Below, in pieces: positions 48,460 through 56,477 of a stretch of 64,000 nt of DNA. Origin of the DNA: CAVWQV01 sp963757115 (GTDB lineage Bacteria > Pseudomonadota > Alphaproteobacteria > Acetobacterales > Acetobacteraceae). Positions within the stretch are counted from its first letter, which is position 1, and each line of letters starts with the position of its first letter. Both the position numbers and the translations under genes were made by a program. Below the pieces are notes generated by a model. That model was not told the DNA's origin. It saw only the letters and a list, made by a program, of their open reading frames with translations, and did no database searches. The stretch is from contig CAVWQV010000002.1 in the NCBI GenBank assembly GCA_963757115.1, forward strand, positions 1-64,000, given 5' to 3'.

Positions 48460-50037
48460 GTGCGGATCGATCCCGACGCCCTGCCGGACGACGCAGCGAC
48501 TTTGCAGCAGATGCTGCGAGCCCTGCTGCTGCAGCAGAGTGAACTGAGCGCCGAGAACGACAAGCTGCGGCTGCTGATCCAACGTCTGACCCGCCACCAG
48601 TTCGGTCGCCGCTCCGAGCAATTGAGCCCCGACCAACTGCAGCTCGGGCTTGAGGATCTCGAGCAAACCATCGCCGCCAATCAGGTAGCGCAGGAGGCGA
48701 TGGTGGCCGGGGTGCGCCGCCCCCATACCGAGCCGCCTGCTCGCAACCACGGTGCGTTGCCGGCGCACCTGCTGCGCTACGAGGTGGTGATCGACATCGA
48801 GAACCGCGATTGCCCATGCTGTGGTGTCGCGCTGACGCCGATCGGCGAGCTCCGCACCGAACAGCTCGACGTCGTGCCGGCACAGCTTCGGGTCCGCGTC
48901 ACGCGGCGGCCGCGCTATGTTTGCCGCCGCTGCGAGGATGTCGTGGTGGTCGCGCCCGCGCCGGACCGGCCGGTTGACGGCGGAATGCCCACCGCGGCGC
49001 TGATCGCGCACGTGGTGGTCAGCAAGTTCGCCGACGCGCAGCCGCTTTACCGCCAGGTGCAGATCCTGGCCCGGCAAGGCGTCACGCTCGATCGTTCGAC
49101 ATTGGCCAGCTGGGTCGGACGCGCCTGCTGGTGGTTGCAGCCGCTTTACGATCTGCTGGTTGGCACTGTGCTGTTATCGCCCAAGGTGTTTGCCGACGAC
49201 ACCACCTTGCCGGTGCTGGAGCCTGGTCGTGGCCGGACCAAGACCGGGCGGCTTTGGTGCTATGCCGTCGATAACCGCGCTTGGTGCGGACCGGGCCAAC
49301 CAGTGGCCGTCTACGCCTACTCCGAGGACCGCAAAGGCGAGCGCCCGGCGGGGCACCTGACCGGGTTCCGAGGCGTGCTGCAGGTCGATGGCTATGCCGG
49401 ATTCAAACGGCTAGCCGGAGATCGCGCCGACGGATCGGTGACGTTGGCATTCTGTTGGGCCCACCTGCGACGGGGCTTCTACGACTTCTACGTCTCCACC
49501 CAGTCGCCGCTGGCGGCCGAGGTGCTGGCGCGCATCCGCCAACTCTATGCGATCGAAGCCGAGATCCGCGGCCATCCCGCCGAGCACCGCCGGCGCGTGC
49601 GCGACGAACGAAGTCGGCCGATTGTCGATGCCCTGAACGGCTGGCTGCACGAGCATGTCGACCGAGTGTCAGCGGTCTCCGACTTGGCGAAAGCGATCCG
49701 CTACGCCATCCGCCATTGGCCTGGTTTGGTGGTGTTCCTCGACGACGGCCGGATTGAGATGGACACGAACGTGGTCGAACGAGCAATCAGGCCGAGTGTC
49801 CTCACTCGCAAAAATGCATTGTTCGCTGGTAGCGATGGTGGAGCGCGGCATTGGGCTGTCGCGATGACTTTGATCCAGACGGCCAAGCTGAACGGCGTCG
49901 ACCCGATGGCCTGGCTCACGGACGTGCTCGAGCGGATCGTCTCCCGGCGCACCAAGGCAAACGAACTCTACACGCTGCTGCCGTGGACCTGGGCCGAGAC
50001 TCACGCCAACAGCAAAACTCGCGCGATCGCCGCGTAA
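48460..50037 (+). CDS. tnpC: IS66 transposase TnpC
   Basis: A protein of 525 residues from GTG 48460. Order: N-terminal coiled coil (LRALLLQQSELSAENDKLRL), zinc-finger-like region (DIENRDCPCCGVALTPIGEL; RYVCRRCEDVVVV), then the DDE core with SKFADAQPLYRQVQILARQG, first Asp in VFADDTTLPVLEPG, second Asp in LQVDGYAGF, and Glu in RIEMDTNVVERAIRPSVLTR. The C-terminus has the conserved NALFAGSDGGARHWAV and the IS66_C end (LLPWTW). All domains are intact, so it could be active. Confidence 0.95.
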   Translation: MRIDPDALPDDAATLQQMLRALLLQQSELSAENDKLRLLIQRLTRHQFGRRSEQLSPDQLQLGLEDLEQTIAANQVAQEAMVAGVRRPHTEPPARNHGALPAHLLRYEVVIDIENRDCPCCGVALTPIGELRTEQLDVVPAQLRVRVTRRPRYVCRRCEDVVVVAPAPDRPVDGGMPTAALIAHVVVSKFADAQPLYRQVQILARQGVTLDRSTLASWVGRACWWLQPLYDLLVGTVLLSPKVFADDTTLPVLEPGRGRTKTGRLWCYAVDNRAWCGPGQPVAVYAYSEDRKGERPAGHLTGFRGVLQVDGYAGFKRLAGDRADGSVTLAFCWAHLRRGFYDFYVSTQSPLAAEVLARIRQLYAIEAEIRGHPAEHRRRVRDERSRPIVDALNGWLHEHVDRVSAVSDLAKAIRYAIRHWPGLVVFLDDGRIEMDTNVVERAIRPSVLTRKNALFAGSDGGARHWAVAMTLIQTAKLNGVDPMAWLTDVLERIVSRRTKANELYTLLPWTWAETHANSKTRAIAA

Positions 50038-50098
50038 CGCCCAAACCCGGATCAGGCATTCAGCCAAAAGTCGACTAGGTCGGCGCGACGACGCTTAC

Positions 50099-50106
50099 TG
50101 CGGTCC
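50099..50106. repeat. IS66 target-site duplication, right copy
   Basis: TGCGGTCC, identical to 47533-47540. Confidence 0.9.
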
Positions 50107-50331
50107 ACCGAGCGCAGCGCGGATATCAAGCGCGCGTATCCGGCCGCGATCGACCGGCTGGTCGGGCTCGCCTACCGGCTGCGCCAGCCGCGGCCGATCA
50201 CCATCGGCTTGCCGCCACGCAAGGCTCTAGCGCCCCCTCGGGAGAGGACACCGTCCGTCGACGAGGTCCACCAAAGGCGGTCGTCTTGGGGAAAGGCGGT
50301 GATACGATCCATTCGGCACGGCTCGCCATAG
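50107..50331 (+). pseudogene. Unknown ORF, right part, split by IS66
   Basis: Continuation of the frame interrupted at 47540: STERSADIKRAYPAAIDRLV to the stop TAG at 50329-50331. It has no known family. See the left part. Confidence 0.45.
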
Positions 50332-50539
50332 TGAACGAACCGGAAACAATGGTAGTCGGATCTTCGAATGTTAAGCTGGGGCGGCCTTCACGCAATCGTG
50401 TGTCTGGTGGCATGACACGCGGGGGCCGAACGGCAACCTGCACGACAAGGCGGAGACCGCGGCGCTATCGCGTCCGGTCTGTCGGATGTGAGCGGGTTAT
50501 AGTTGGCACCGGTGGCTGATGCCGTCCTGAAATCTTGGT

Positions 50540-51560
50540 GTATGCTCAAATTCTGTGCCGGAACTCCGCTTGCTTGAATAGCCCTAGCATTCAAAATTTG
50601 GTCACCAAGTAACCTACCTGTAATCTGCAGAACGACCTTTTGTTTATTCCACGCGGCGTCCCGAATGATGCGCTTTGTGGCATCAGAGGTGGTCCTCTCA
50701 ACCAGTGACGCCAAAAAAGTCTTTCCCGATACCGCCGATCTGACCGAAATCGTGAACCCATTTTCAGAGGTTGGATCAACATTCACTATTTCGAACATCT
50801 CCTTTAGCGTAATCCCCTTTGAGACACGCCGAGAAGTTGACCGTATCTCGTCCACGTGTTCTCTTTTCAGAGTGGAACCCTGCACTGATTGTCCTAACGT
50901 CTCCAGAGTTCCTGACCAATAAGTCAAAGCCACGAGCGACTGCTCCTGGACTTAGCAGCGTCCGAGGACTGTTGAATACTCTTCGCTAACAATTCTTGTT
51001 GTCGCTCATCATGCTCCATGACGTTCTTATAGAGGTGCGTAAGCTCAATCTTTTCCTCGTGGCTGCTCCGATCAGCGATGTAATCCTTGACTCCCTGGCC
51101 GCCAAAATACATGCCGCCCAGAACCAATAAAGCGATTAGTTTATGATTGCTGGACATGGTTGATACACTCTCCGCTAACGTGTTCAGAAAGCCTTTGCCA
51201 TCCCCTTCGGTATCAGCGCTGCCTTCCGCAACAGAGAAGGTAAGCTCGAGCTTCACCTCGTTCGGTAAAAGTCAGGCGACGAACGCTACCCTCGTCATGC
51301 AGCAACAAAGCCGCGATCTGTATAATGTTGCCTGCATCTCGACTATGCCCCTCATAGCTGAGGTTGTCAGAGACGAATGGGATTGGTGACCGTGAAACAC
51401 AATGTGGATTTTTGCCCACCTCGCTTGGGAGAAGTCCGGTTGAAAGGATGCCCTCTCCCTGAATGGTTAGCGCTCGTTCCAGAGCGTCCCACAGCGCAGT
51501 CTCGGGAATCGGTACTTGCACCACATTCACGTTAGTCTCACTCAAGACGATCTTCTCCAA
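50540..51560 (-). pseudogene. Low-GC cargo gene of unknown function with one membrane segment, two frameshifts
   Basis: Three consecutive minus-strand frames belong together. The first, from ATG 51560, reads ETNVNVVQVPIPETALWDAL and GNIIQIAALLLHDEGSVRRL; a shift near 51265 leads to VKLELTFSVAEGSADTEGDG and GFLNTLAESVSTMSSNHK, then a membrane segment LIALLVLGGMYFGGQGVKDY and a helical stretch (KIELTHLYKNVMEHDERQQE); a shift near 50935 leads to LTYWSGTLETLGQSVQGSTL, GITLKEMFEIVNVDPTSENG and WNKQKVVLQITGRLLGDQIL. The end near 50540 is uncertain. The base composition is clearly lower in GC than in the rest of the element. The product, about 340 residues, matches no family I know. Confidence 0.5.
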
Positions 51561-51887
51561 CTCCGAGAAGCCTGTCTCAATGGACTGATTGGAGCAACCC
51601 TACTCGCCCGCTCTCAATCACCGCCTACCTTACCACCATCCACGGCCCAAACTGCTCCGGACCTCATGGCAAACGACTAAGCCTTGTCGGGCTGAGCCGT
51701 AGGCTGTCAATCGGCGCGCAAAAGGGACCCCCAATCGGCGTCCAATGGGGACCCCTGATATCGTGGTCGGAGGGCATGCTGGGACAGAGCTGTGGGTAAG
51801 TGGCCCGCCGGAGCGACCAATGATGAGTTTGGCGCAGGCGGGCCACTTATCCATAGCGGCCCAACAGGTGACGGCGCGGCGCGAGGA

Positions 51888-52616
51888 TCAGGCGCGGTTT
51901 TTAAATCGCCAGCTCTCGTTGCCGGTTTCGACGATGTCGCAGTGATGCGTGAGGCGGTCGAGAAGAGCTGAGGTCATTTTGGCGTCGCCAAACACCGACG
52001 GCCATTCGCCGAAGGCGAGATTGGTGGTCATGATCACCGAGGTCTGCTCGTAGAGGCGACTGATCAAGTGGAACAGCAGCTGGCCGCCGGACTGGGCAAA
52101 CGGCAGGTAGCCGAGCTCGTCCAGCACGACGAAGTCCTTGCGGCACACGTAGTCGGCCAACCGGCCTTGTCGGTTTGAGCGGCTTTCGGCCTCGAGCCGG
52201 TTTACCAAGTCGACGACATTGAAGAACCGGCCGCGGGCGCCGTCGCGGATGCAGGCGCGCGCGATCGCTATCGCGAGGTGGGTCTTTCCGGTACCGGTTC
52301 CGCCGACCAGCACGACGTTGCGCTGATGCGCCAGGAAGTTGCCGCTGGCCAGGTCGCGCACCAGGGTCTCGTTGATCGGCGTGCCGCCGAATTCGAAGTC
52401 GCCGACGTCCTTGGCCAGCGGCAGTTTGGCGATGCTGATCTGATAGCGGATCGAGCGCGCCTGCTTCTCGGTGATCTCCGCCGTCAGCAGATCACCGACG
52501 ATGCGCTGCGGCTCGTGCTGGCGCTTGATCGCGGTGCTGATTATCTCGTCATAGGCAGCCTTCATGCCGTACAGCTTCAGCTCCGACATGCCGCTCAGGA
52601 TTTCGGAGCGCTCCAT
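51888..52616 (-). CDS. istB: IS21 helper ATPase IstB
   Basis: A protein of 242 residues from ATG 52616, with AGGAGAA upstream. Walker A is VLVGGTGTGKTHLAIA, Walker B is FVVLDELGYLPFAQSG, and the sensor segment MTTNLAFGEWPSVFGDAKM is the IstB signature; the C-terminus HHCDIVETGNESWRFKN is the usual end. IstB is a DnaC-like AAA protein that stimulates transposition by IstA and selects the target. It overlaps the 3' end of istA by about 70 bases, which implies coupled translation. Intact. Confidence 0.95.
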   Translation of the reverse strand: MERSEILSGMSELKLYGMKAAYDEIISTAIKRQHEPQRIVGDLLTAEITEKQARSIRYQISIAKLPLAKDVGDFEFGGTPINETLVRDLASGNFLAHQRNVVLVGGTGTGKTHLAIAIARACIRDGARGRFFNVVDLVNRLEAESRSNRQGRLADYVCRKDFVVLDELGYLPFAQSGGQLLFHLISRLYEQTSVIMTTNLAFGEWPSVFGDAKMTSALLDRLTHHCDIVETGNESWRFKNRA

Positions 52617-54135
52617 CACCGGTTCTCCTCAAGCTGTCGTATCGCGCGCAGTCGGCCGCCGGCGCGTGCCGCAATCGCAGCGCCTCTGGGGTCAGGATGG
52701 TGATCAGCGTTGCCGGCTCGCGGCGCCGGGCCAGGATGTTGAGAACGACGTCGCCGGAGTGCACGCCCTCGCGCAGCGCCTCGAGGCAAGCGGCTTCGAC
52801 CGCGGGCAACCCGTCGCTCAACACCGTTGCCAGGATCGCCACCATCTGCCGATCGCCATCGGCGCTGCCGGCGAGCTTGCGGCGAATCCGTGCCAGTCCT
52901 GTCGGCAACGGCCAATCCTTGAACGGCGCGCCGTTACGCAACGCGCCCGGCTTGCGCGCCAGCACCGGCACATAGTGCCAGGGATCGAACACCGTCTGGT
53001 CGCGGCCGAAGCAGCGGTGATGTTCGCCGACTAGCCGGCCGTCCTGGCGCAGCTCGATCCGTTCGGCATAGGCGCGGACCTCGACCGGGCGCCCGACTGC
53101 GTGCGCCGACGCCGAGTAGCGGTTATTGTCGAACCGCACCAGGCAGGTCTTCGATACCGAGGCCGGCACCGCGTGGAACCCGTTGAAGCGCCCGGCATAC
53201 GGCACCAGAGCCGGCCGTTCATCCTCGAACACCGACCAAATCGTCTGCTCGCGCAGTTCGGGATGCCGGTGCGCCCGGGCATAGGCGACGCACTGGTCCA
53301 GCAGCCAGGCGTTCAGCTCCTCGAAGCTCTTGACCCGCAGCCGCGGTGTGAAGAACCGCTCGCGTACCAGCCCCACCTGGTTCTCGACCTGCCCCTTCTC
53401 CCAGCCCGCTGCCGGCGTGCATGCGACCGGCTCGACCAGATAGTGGCTGCACATCTGCAGGAAGCGGCGATTGTAGGCCCGCTCGCGGCCGACAAAGATC
53501 GCATCCACCGCCGTCTTGAGATTGTCGTAGATGCCGCGCGTGCAGGCACCCCGGAAGAAGGCGAACGCCCGGTCGTGGGCGTCAAACACCATCTCTTGCG
53601 TCTCGCGCGGATAGGCGCGCACGAACAGCATGCGGCTGTGGCAAAGTCGGAGATGCGCCACTTTGACCGTCACCGTGGCGCCGCCGATCAGCACGACCTC
53701 GTGGCTCCAGTCGAACTGATACGCCTCGCCCGGCGCGAAGCTCAGCGGCACGTATGCCGCCGCCGAAGCCGACGCCTGGCCACGTCGCCAGGTTCGCGCA
53801 TAACGCCGCACCGCGTCGTAGCCGCCCGCATAACCCTGGCCGCGCAACGCCTCGAAGATCCGGATCAGCGTCAGCCGCTCCCGGCCGGGCTTCGCCTCGT
53901 TCGCCGCCAGCAGCTGGTCCAGCTCCGCGCGCCACGCCCCAAGCCGCGGCATCGGCTGGAGATCGCGTTCGTAACGAAACGACGTCGCCTCCGATCGCAG
54001 AACCTTGCGAACCACCTTTCGCGAGACGTGCAGCTCCCGGCAGATCGCTTTGATCGACTTGCCTTGCACAAAATGAGCCCGACGGATCCGCGCGATCGTC
54101 TCCACAACCAGCATCCCGAATCGGCCCTCGCGCAC
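52549..54135 (-). CDS. istA: IS21 transposase IstA
   Basis: A protein of 528 residues; GTG 54135 gives the usual N-terminus, ATG 54114 (MLVVETIARIRRAHFVQGKS) is an alternative. Residues 10-60 form the helix-turn-helix (KAICRELHVSRKVVRKVLRS). The DDE core has the first Asp in AYQFDWSHEVVLIGG, the second in RGIYDNLKTAVDAIF and Glu in GWEKGQVENQVGLVRERFF. A C-terminal SH3-like part follows (RPVEVRAYAERIELRQDGRL). The end after CARYDSLRRT overlaps istB. The gene is intact and probably active. Confidence 0.95.
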   Translation of the reverse strand: MREGRFGMLVVETIARIRRAHFVQGKSIKAICRELHVSRKVVRKVLRSEATSFRYERDLQPMPRLGAWRAELDQLLAANEAKPGRERLTLIRIFEALRGQGYAGGYDAVRRYARTWRRGQASASAAAYVPLSFAPGEAYQFDWSHEVVLIGGATVTVKVAHLRLCHSRMLFVRAYPRETQEMVFDAHDRAFAFFRGACTRGIYDNLKTAVDAIFVGRERAYNRRFLQMCSHYLVEPVACTPAAGWEKGQVENQVGLVRERFFTPRLRVKSFEELNAWLLDQCVAYARAHRHPELREQTIWSVFEDERPALVPYAGRFNGFHAVPASVSKTCLVRFDNNRYSASAHAVGRPVEVRAYAERIELRQDGRLVGEHHRCFGRDQTVFDPWHYVPVLARKPGALRNGAPFKDWPLPTGLARIRRKLAGSADGDRQMVAILATVLSDGLPAVEAACLEALREGVHSGDVVLNILARRREPATLITILTPEALRLRHAPAADCARYDSLRRTGDGALRNPERHVGAEAVRHEGCL

Positions 54136-54349
54136 GTCCCGAGAGCCACCGTGAACCTCACTGTCAGAGGGGTCCCGTTTGGACGCCGATCACCCCGCCA
54201 ACGGGGTCCCTATTCCACGCCGGTTCACACCAAGCGTATCAAGCACGTGCAGCAGGTCGGCGTCGGTGAGGCCGTCCCACTCGTTGGGCGGCTTATCGGG
54301 CACGGCACGCCGCCCGGGCGCCATCTTAGGCGACGTGGGCTGCGCTTCT

Positions 54350-54960
54350 TGGCGCACCCTGCGGTTCCGGTGCCGCTGCCGACGCCAACCTGCCGGGCGA
54401 CCTTGTGAACCCCAGTGCCGCCCGCCAGCGCGGCCCGTATGGCGGCCTCCTTGTCCGGAGCGATGCGAGCCCGCCCGAGCTGCTTGCCTGCCGCCTTGGC
54501 TCGATCCAGCCCCGCCTTGACGCGTGCCTGGATCATGCCGCGCTCGAACTCCGCGAACGCGCCCGTGACCTGGAAGAACATCTTGCCAGTCGGGGTCGTG
54601 TTGTCGATCGCCTGCTGATGCAGGAACAGGTCAACGCCTACGGCCTGTAGCTCTTCAGCGTGTCCATGAGATCATCAGCGATCGGCCGAGCCGGTCGAGC
54701 GCCCAGGACCATACAACACCTCGAACTCGCCGCGGTCGGCATCCTTCAACATGGCATCGAGCTGCGGGCGCCCCGTCGCGGCGCTTGGCGCCACTGGACC
54801 CGGCATCTCCATAGGTGGCCGCGATGGACCAGCCGCGTTGCAAGGCGACGACTCCAGCGCCGCACGCTGGTTCGCGATGTCTTGGCCGCGTGTGCCGACC
54901 CGGAGGTAGAGGACCGCACTCCGCTCCCGACGCCGGACCGTGCGACCCATATGGCCGGAT
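54350..54960 (-). pseudogene. Serine resolvase/invertase remnant next to IS21
   Basis: Reading leftwards from about 54930: LYLRVGTRGQDIANQRAALE (catalytic Ser replaced by Gly in the usual VST motif), WSIAATYGDAGSSGAKRRDG after a shift, RPQLDAMLKDADRGEFEVLY, WSWALDRLGRSL in another frame, and after a further shift GKMFFQVTGAFAEFERGMIQ and ARVKAGLDRAKAAGKQLGRA with the helix-turn-helix GGTGVHKVARQVGVGSGT. At least four shifts and a lost nucleophile show that it is dead. It is not a copy of the resolvase at 44840-45501. It lies between IS21 and the right att repeat. Confidence 0.75.
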
Positions 54961-54982
54961 ATCCCAGCCAACGGGTCCAAGT

Positions 54983-54993
54983 GGAACCCCAAG
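54983..54993 (+). promoter_or_regulatory. Candidate integrase arm-type site, right
   Basis: GGAACCCCAAG, identical to the sequence at 36467-36477 inside the left end, about 75 bp from the right att repeat. Inferred arm site. Confidence 0.35.
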
Positions 54994-55068
54994 AGGCCCC
55001 AGAACGTCAGGACCTCCGGGCCAAGTGCCAGTATGACGGCTACTGCTATGATTTCGCGCACAAATATG

Positions 55069-55118
55069 TGGAGCGGGCGAAGGGATTCGAACCCTCGACC
55101 CCAACCTTGGCAAGGTTG
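55069..55118 (-). repeat. Right attachment repeat, inside tRNA-Gly
   Basis: Matches 36289-36338 in 49 of 50 positions; on the minus strand it is the 3' part of the intact tRNA gene from the anticodon loop to CCA. Confidence 0.9.
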
Positions 55119-55143
55119 TGCTCTACCCCTGAGCTACGCCCGC
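55069..55143 (-). tRNA. tRNA-Gly (anticodon GCC), CCA encoded
   Basis: The minus strand folds as a full cloverleaf: acceptor stem GCGGGCG pairing with CGCCCGC, D arm with GCTCAGGGGTAGAGC, anticodon stem-loop CAACCTTGCCAAGGTTG with GCC in the loop, T arm GGTCGAGGGTTCGAATCCC-like sequence, discriminator T and genomic CCA at 55069-55071. Its 3' end faces the integrated element and serves as the attachment site. The element restores the 3' end, so the tRNA is still complete. Confidence 0.95.
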
Positions 55144-55222
55144 GCTCCGATCGCCGACGGCCTTCTACGGAGCTTCCAAACCCATTGCAAGCCGGCCTGT
55201 CAAAGCCAGCGCGAGTAGGCCG

Positions 55223-55810
55223 TCACAAAAGGGCGCAAACTTCCTCAAACGCGAAGCGGGGACCCTTCGGCCGCACCCCGGCCGCTTCGCCATACCCGAG
55301 ATTAACCAGGAAGTTCGACTTCCAGCCGCGCTCGGCGAGGAACGCCGTGTCGACCTTCGCATTGTCGAAACCCGACATCGCCCCCACGTCGAGCCCAAGC
55401 GCCCGCGCGGCCATGATGAGATAAGCCCCCTGTAGTGTGCCGTTGCGAAAGGCGGTGGTTTCGGCCAGTTCCTCGTTTTGCGCGTACCAGGAGCGCGCGT
55501 CCGTGTGAGGAAACAGCCGCGGCAAGTGTTCGTAAAACTTCGGGTCATAGGCGACGATGACTGTCACCGGCGCCGACATGGTCTTTTCTGTATTGCCGGA
55601 CGACAAGGCCGGGCGCAGCCGCTCCTTGGCCTCCGGCGTGCGGATGAACAAGAACCGGCCCGGCGAGGCATTGGCCGAGGTCGGCGCGTGCTTCATTACC
55701 TCATAGAGTTCCCGTATCGTGTACTCGGTGACGGGCTCGGCGCTCCACTGGTTGTGCGTTCGCGCCTCCAGAAACAATGTGCGCAGTGCCGCCTGGTCGA
55801 CTGCCGGCAT
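55223..55810 (-). CDS. RutE/HadB-like nitroreductase
   Basis: A protein of 195 residues; ATG 55810 overlaps the upstream Nfu stop (TGATG). The sequence follows the RutE/HadB subgroup of FMN-dependent nitroreductases: IRELYEVMKHAPTSANASPG (FMN-phosphate binding), SSGNTEKTMSAPVTVIVAYD, FYEHLPRLFPHTDARSWY, and a C-terminus NLGYGEAAGVRPKGPRFAFE with the last FMN contacts. Known members reduce malonic semialdehyde during pyrimidine breakdown, or act on related carbonyl or nitro compounds with NAD(P)H. No other rut genes are adjacent, so the substrate here is open. Cytoplasmic. Intact; last gene of the operon before tRNA-Gly. Confidence 0.9.
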   Translation of the reverse strand: MPAVDQAALRTLFLEARTHNQWSAEPVTEYTIRELYEVMKHAPTSANASPGRFLFIRTPEAKERLRPALSSGNTEKTMSAPVTVIVAYDPKFYEHLPRLFPHTDARSWYAQNEELAETTAFRNGTLQGAYLIMAARALGLDVGAMSGFDNAKVDTAFLAERGWKSNFLVNLGYGEAAGVRPKGPRFAFEEVCALL

Positions 55811-56370
55811 CAGAACTCGACCTGTTCGACCGCCACCACTTCCGGGACGTAGTGCCGCAGCATGTTCTCGATGCCGTGCTTCAGGGTGGCACTGGAGGAC
55901 GGGCAGCCGCTGCAAGAACCCTGCATATGCAGCCGGACCACACCGTCACGGTAGCCGCGGAACACGATGTCGCCGCCATCTCCGGCCACTGCGGGGCGCA
56001 CGCGCGTGTCGAGCAGCTCCTTGATCTGATCGACGATTTCGGCGTCCTCGGGGCTGACGTCCTCCTCGAGCAGGTCGTCGGCATCCCCCTCCAGCACAGG
56101 GCGGCCGGCGACGAAATGGTCCATGATGGCGCCCAGCACTCGGGGCTTCAGCGTCGGCCACTCGATCTCGTCCGATTTGGTGACGCTCACGAAATCGCCG
56201 CCCAGGAACACGCGCGCGACGCCACCTAATCCGAACAAGGCCGACGCGAGCGGGCTACGCGCGGCGGAGGCGGCGCTGGCGAAGTCGGCGGTCGCAAGGC
56301 CCATGACCTCGCGACCCGGGAGGAATTTCAAGGTCGCGGGATTAGGCGTGCCTTCGGTCTCGATGAACAT
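55810..56370 (-). CDS. Nfu-type iron-sulfur cluster scaffold protein
   Basis: A protein of 186 residues from ATG 56370, with GGAGCTTCC upstream. Residues 1-90 are an Nfu_N domain (MFIETEGTPNPATLKFLPGR; ARVFLGGDFVSVTKSDEIEW). Residues 110-180 are the NifU C-terminal domain with the cluster-binding CxxC in MQGSCSGCPSSSATLKHGIE. Such two-domain Nfu proteins deliver 4Fe-4S clusters to targets; ThiC, encoded upstream on the same strand, is one class of 4Fe-4S enzyme, so a functional link is possible but not shown. It overlaps the nitroreductase start. Intact. Confidence 0.95.
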   Translation of the reverse strand: MFIETEGTPNPATLKFLPGREVMGLATADFASAASAARSPLASALFGLGGVARVFLGGDFVSVTKSDEIEWPTLKPRVLGAIMDHFVAGRPVLEGDADDLLEEDVSPEDAEIVDQIKELLDTRVRPAVAGDGGDIVFRGYRDGVVRLHMQGSCSGCPSSSATLKHGIENMLRHYVPEVVAVEQVEF

Positions 56371-56477
56371 GGAAGCTCCTGAAGTAAACGCGCTTGGCGC
56401 CTAGCGGCCCGGCCTGGCCGTTATAGTGCTTAGATCGGCAGGGCGGCCGGGGAAGGCAAGGCCTGCCCAGGACGCGC

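Larger units (their letters stand above)
47541..50098 (+). mobile_element. IS66-family insertion sequence, complete
   Basis: Terminal inverted repeats begin GTAAGCGTCGTCGCGCTGAC at 47541 and, on the minus strand from 50098, GTAAGCGTCGTCGCGCCGAC: 19 of 20 match. GTAAGCG is the standard IS66 end. Three genes tnpA, tnpB and tnpC are all intact, and both flanks carry the same octamer. At 2558 bp it is a normal full-length member and the youngest-looking element of the window. Confidence 0.95.
51705..54229 (-). mobile_element. IS21-family insertion sequence
   Basis: The ends are related inverted sequences: TGTCAATCGGCGCGCAAAAG at 51705 and, on the minus strand from 54229, TGTGAACCGGCGTGGAATAG, both followed by GGGACCCC; a second GGGACCCC copy lies about 25-35 bp further in at each end, the multiple repeat pattern of IS21 ends. 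It holds istA and istB. The flanks (TAGGC and CCAAG) do not form a target duplication, so one flank was lost or rearranged. Confidence 0.85.
36289..55118. mobile_element. Integrated genetic element in tRNA-Gly, about 18.8 kb
   Basis: The limits are a 50-bp direct repeat (one mismatch) of the 3' end of tRNA-Gly(GCC), at 36289-36338 and 55069-55118, the latter inside the intact tRNA gene. Inside the left end lies a P4-type tyrosine integrase, then an excisionase-like gene, a primase-like gene, a DUF927 gene, a RecD2-like helicase, a resolvase, small unknown genes, two IS elements and a second resolvase remnant. No conjugation genes are seen. It looks like an integrative element with its own replication module. 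Integrase, primase, DUF927 and helicase genes are all frameshifted, so it is probably trapped. Confidence 0.85.

Noticed and set aside
53101..54408. Open frame of 435 codons on the plus strand
   Set aside because: Antisense to the intact istA transposase; no domain.
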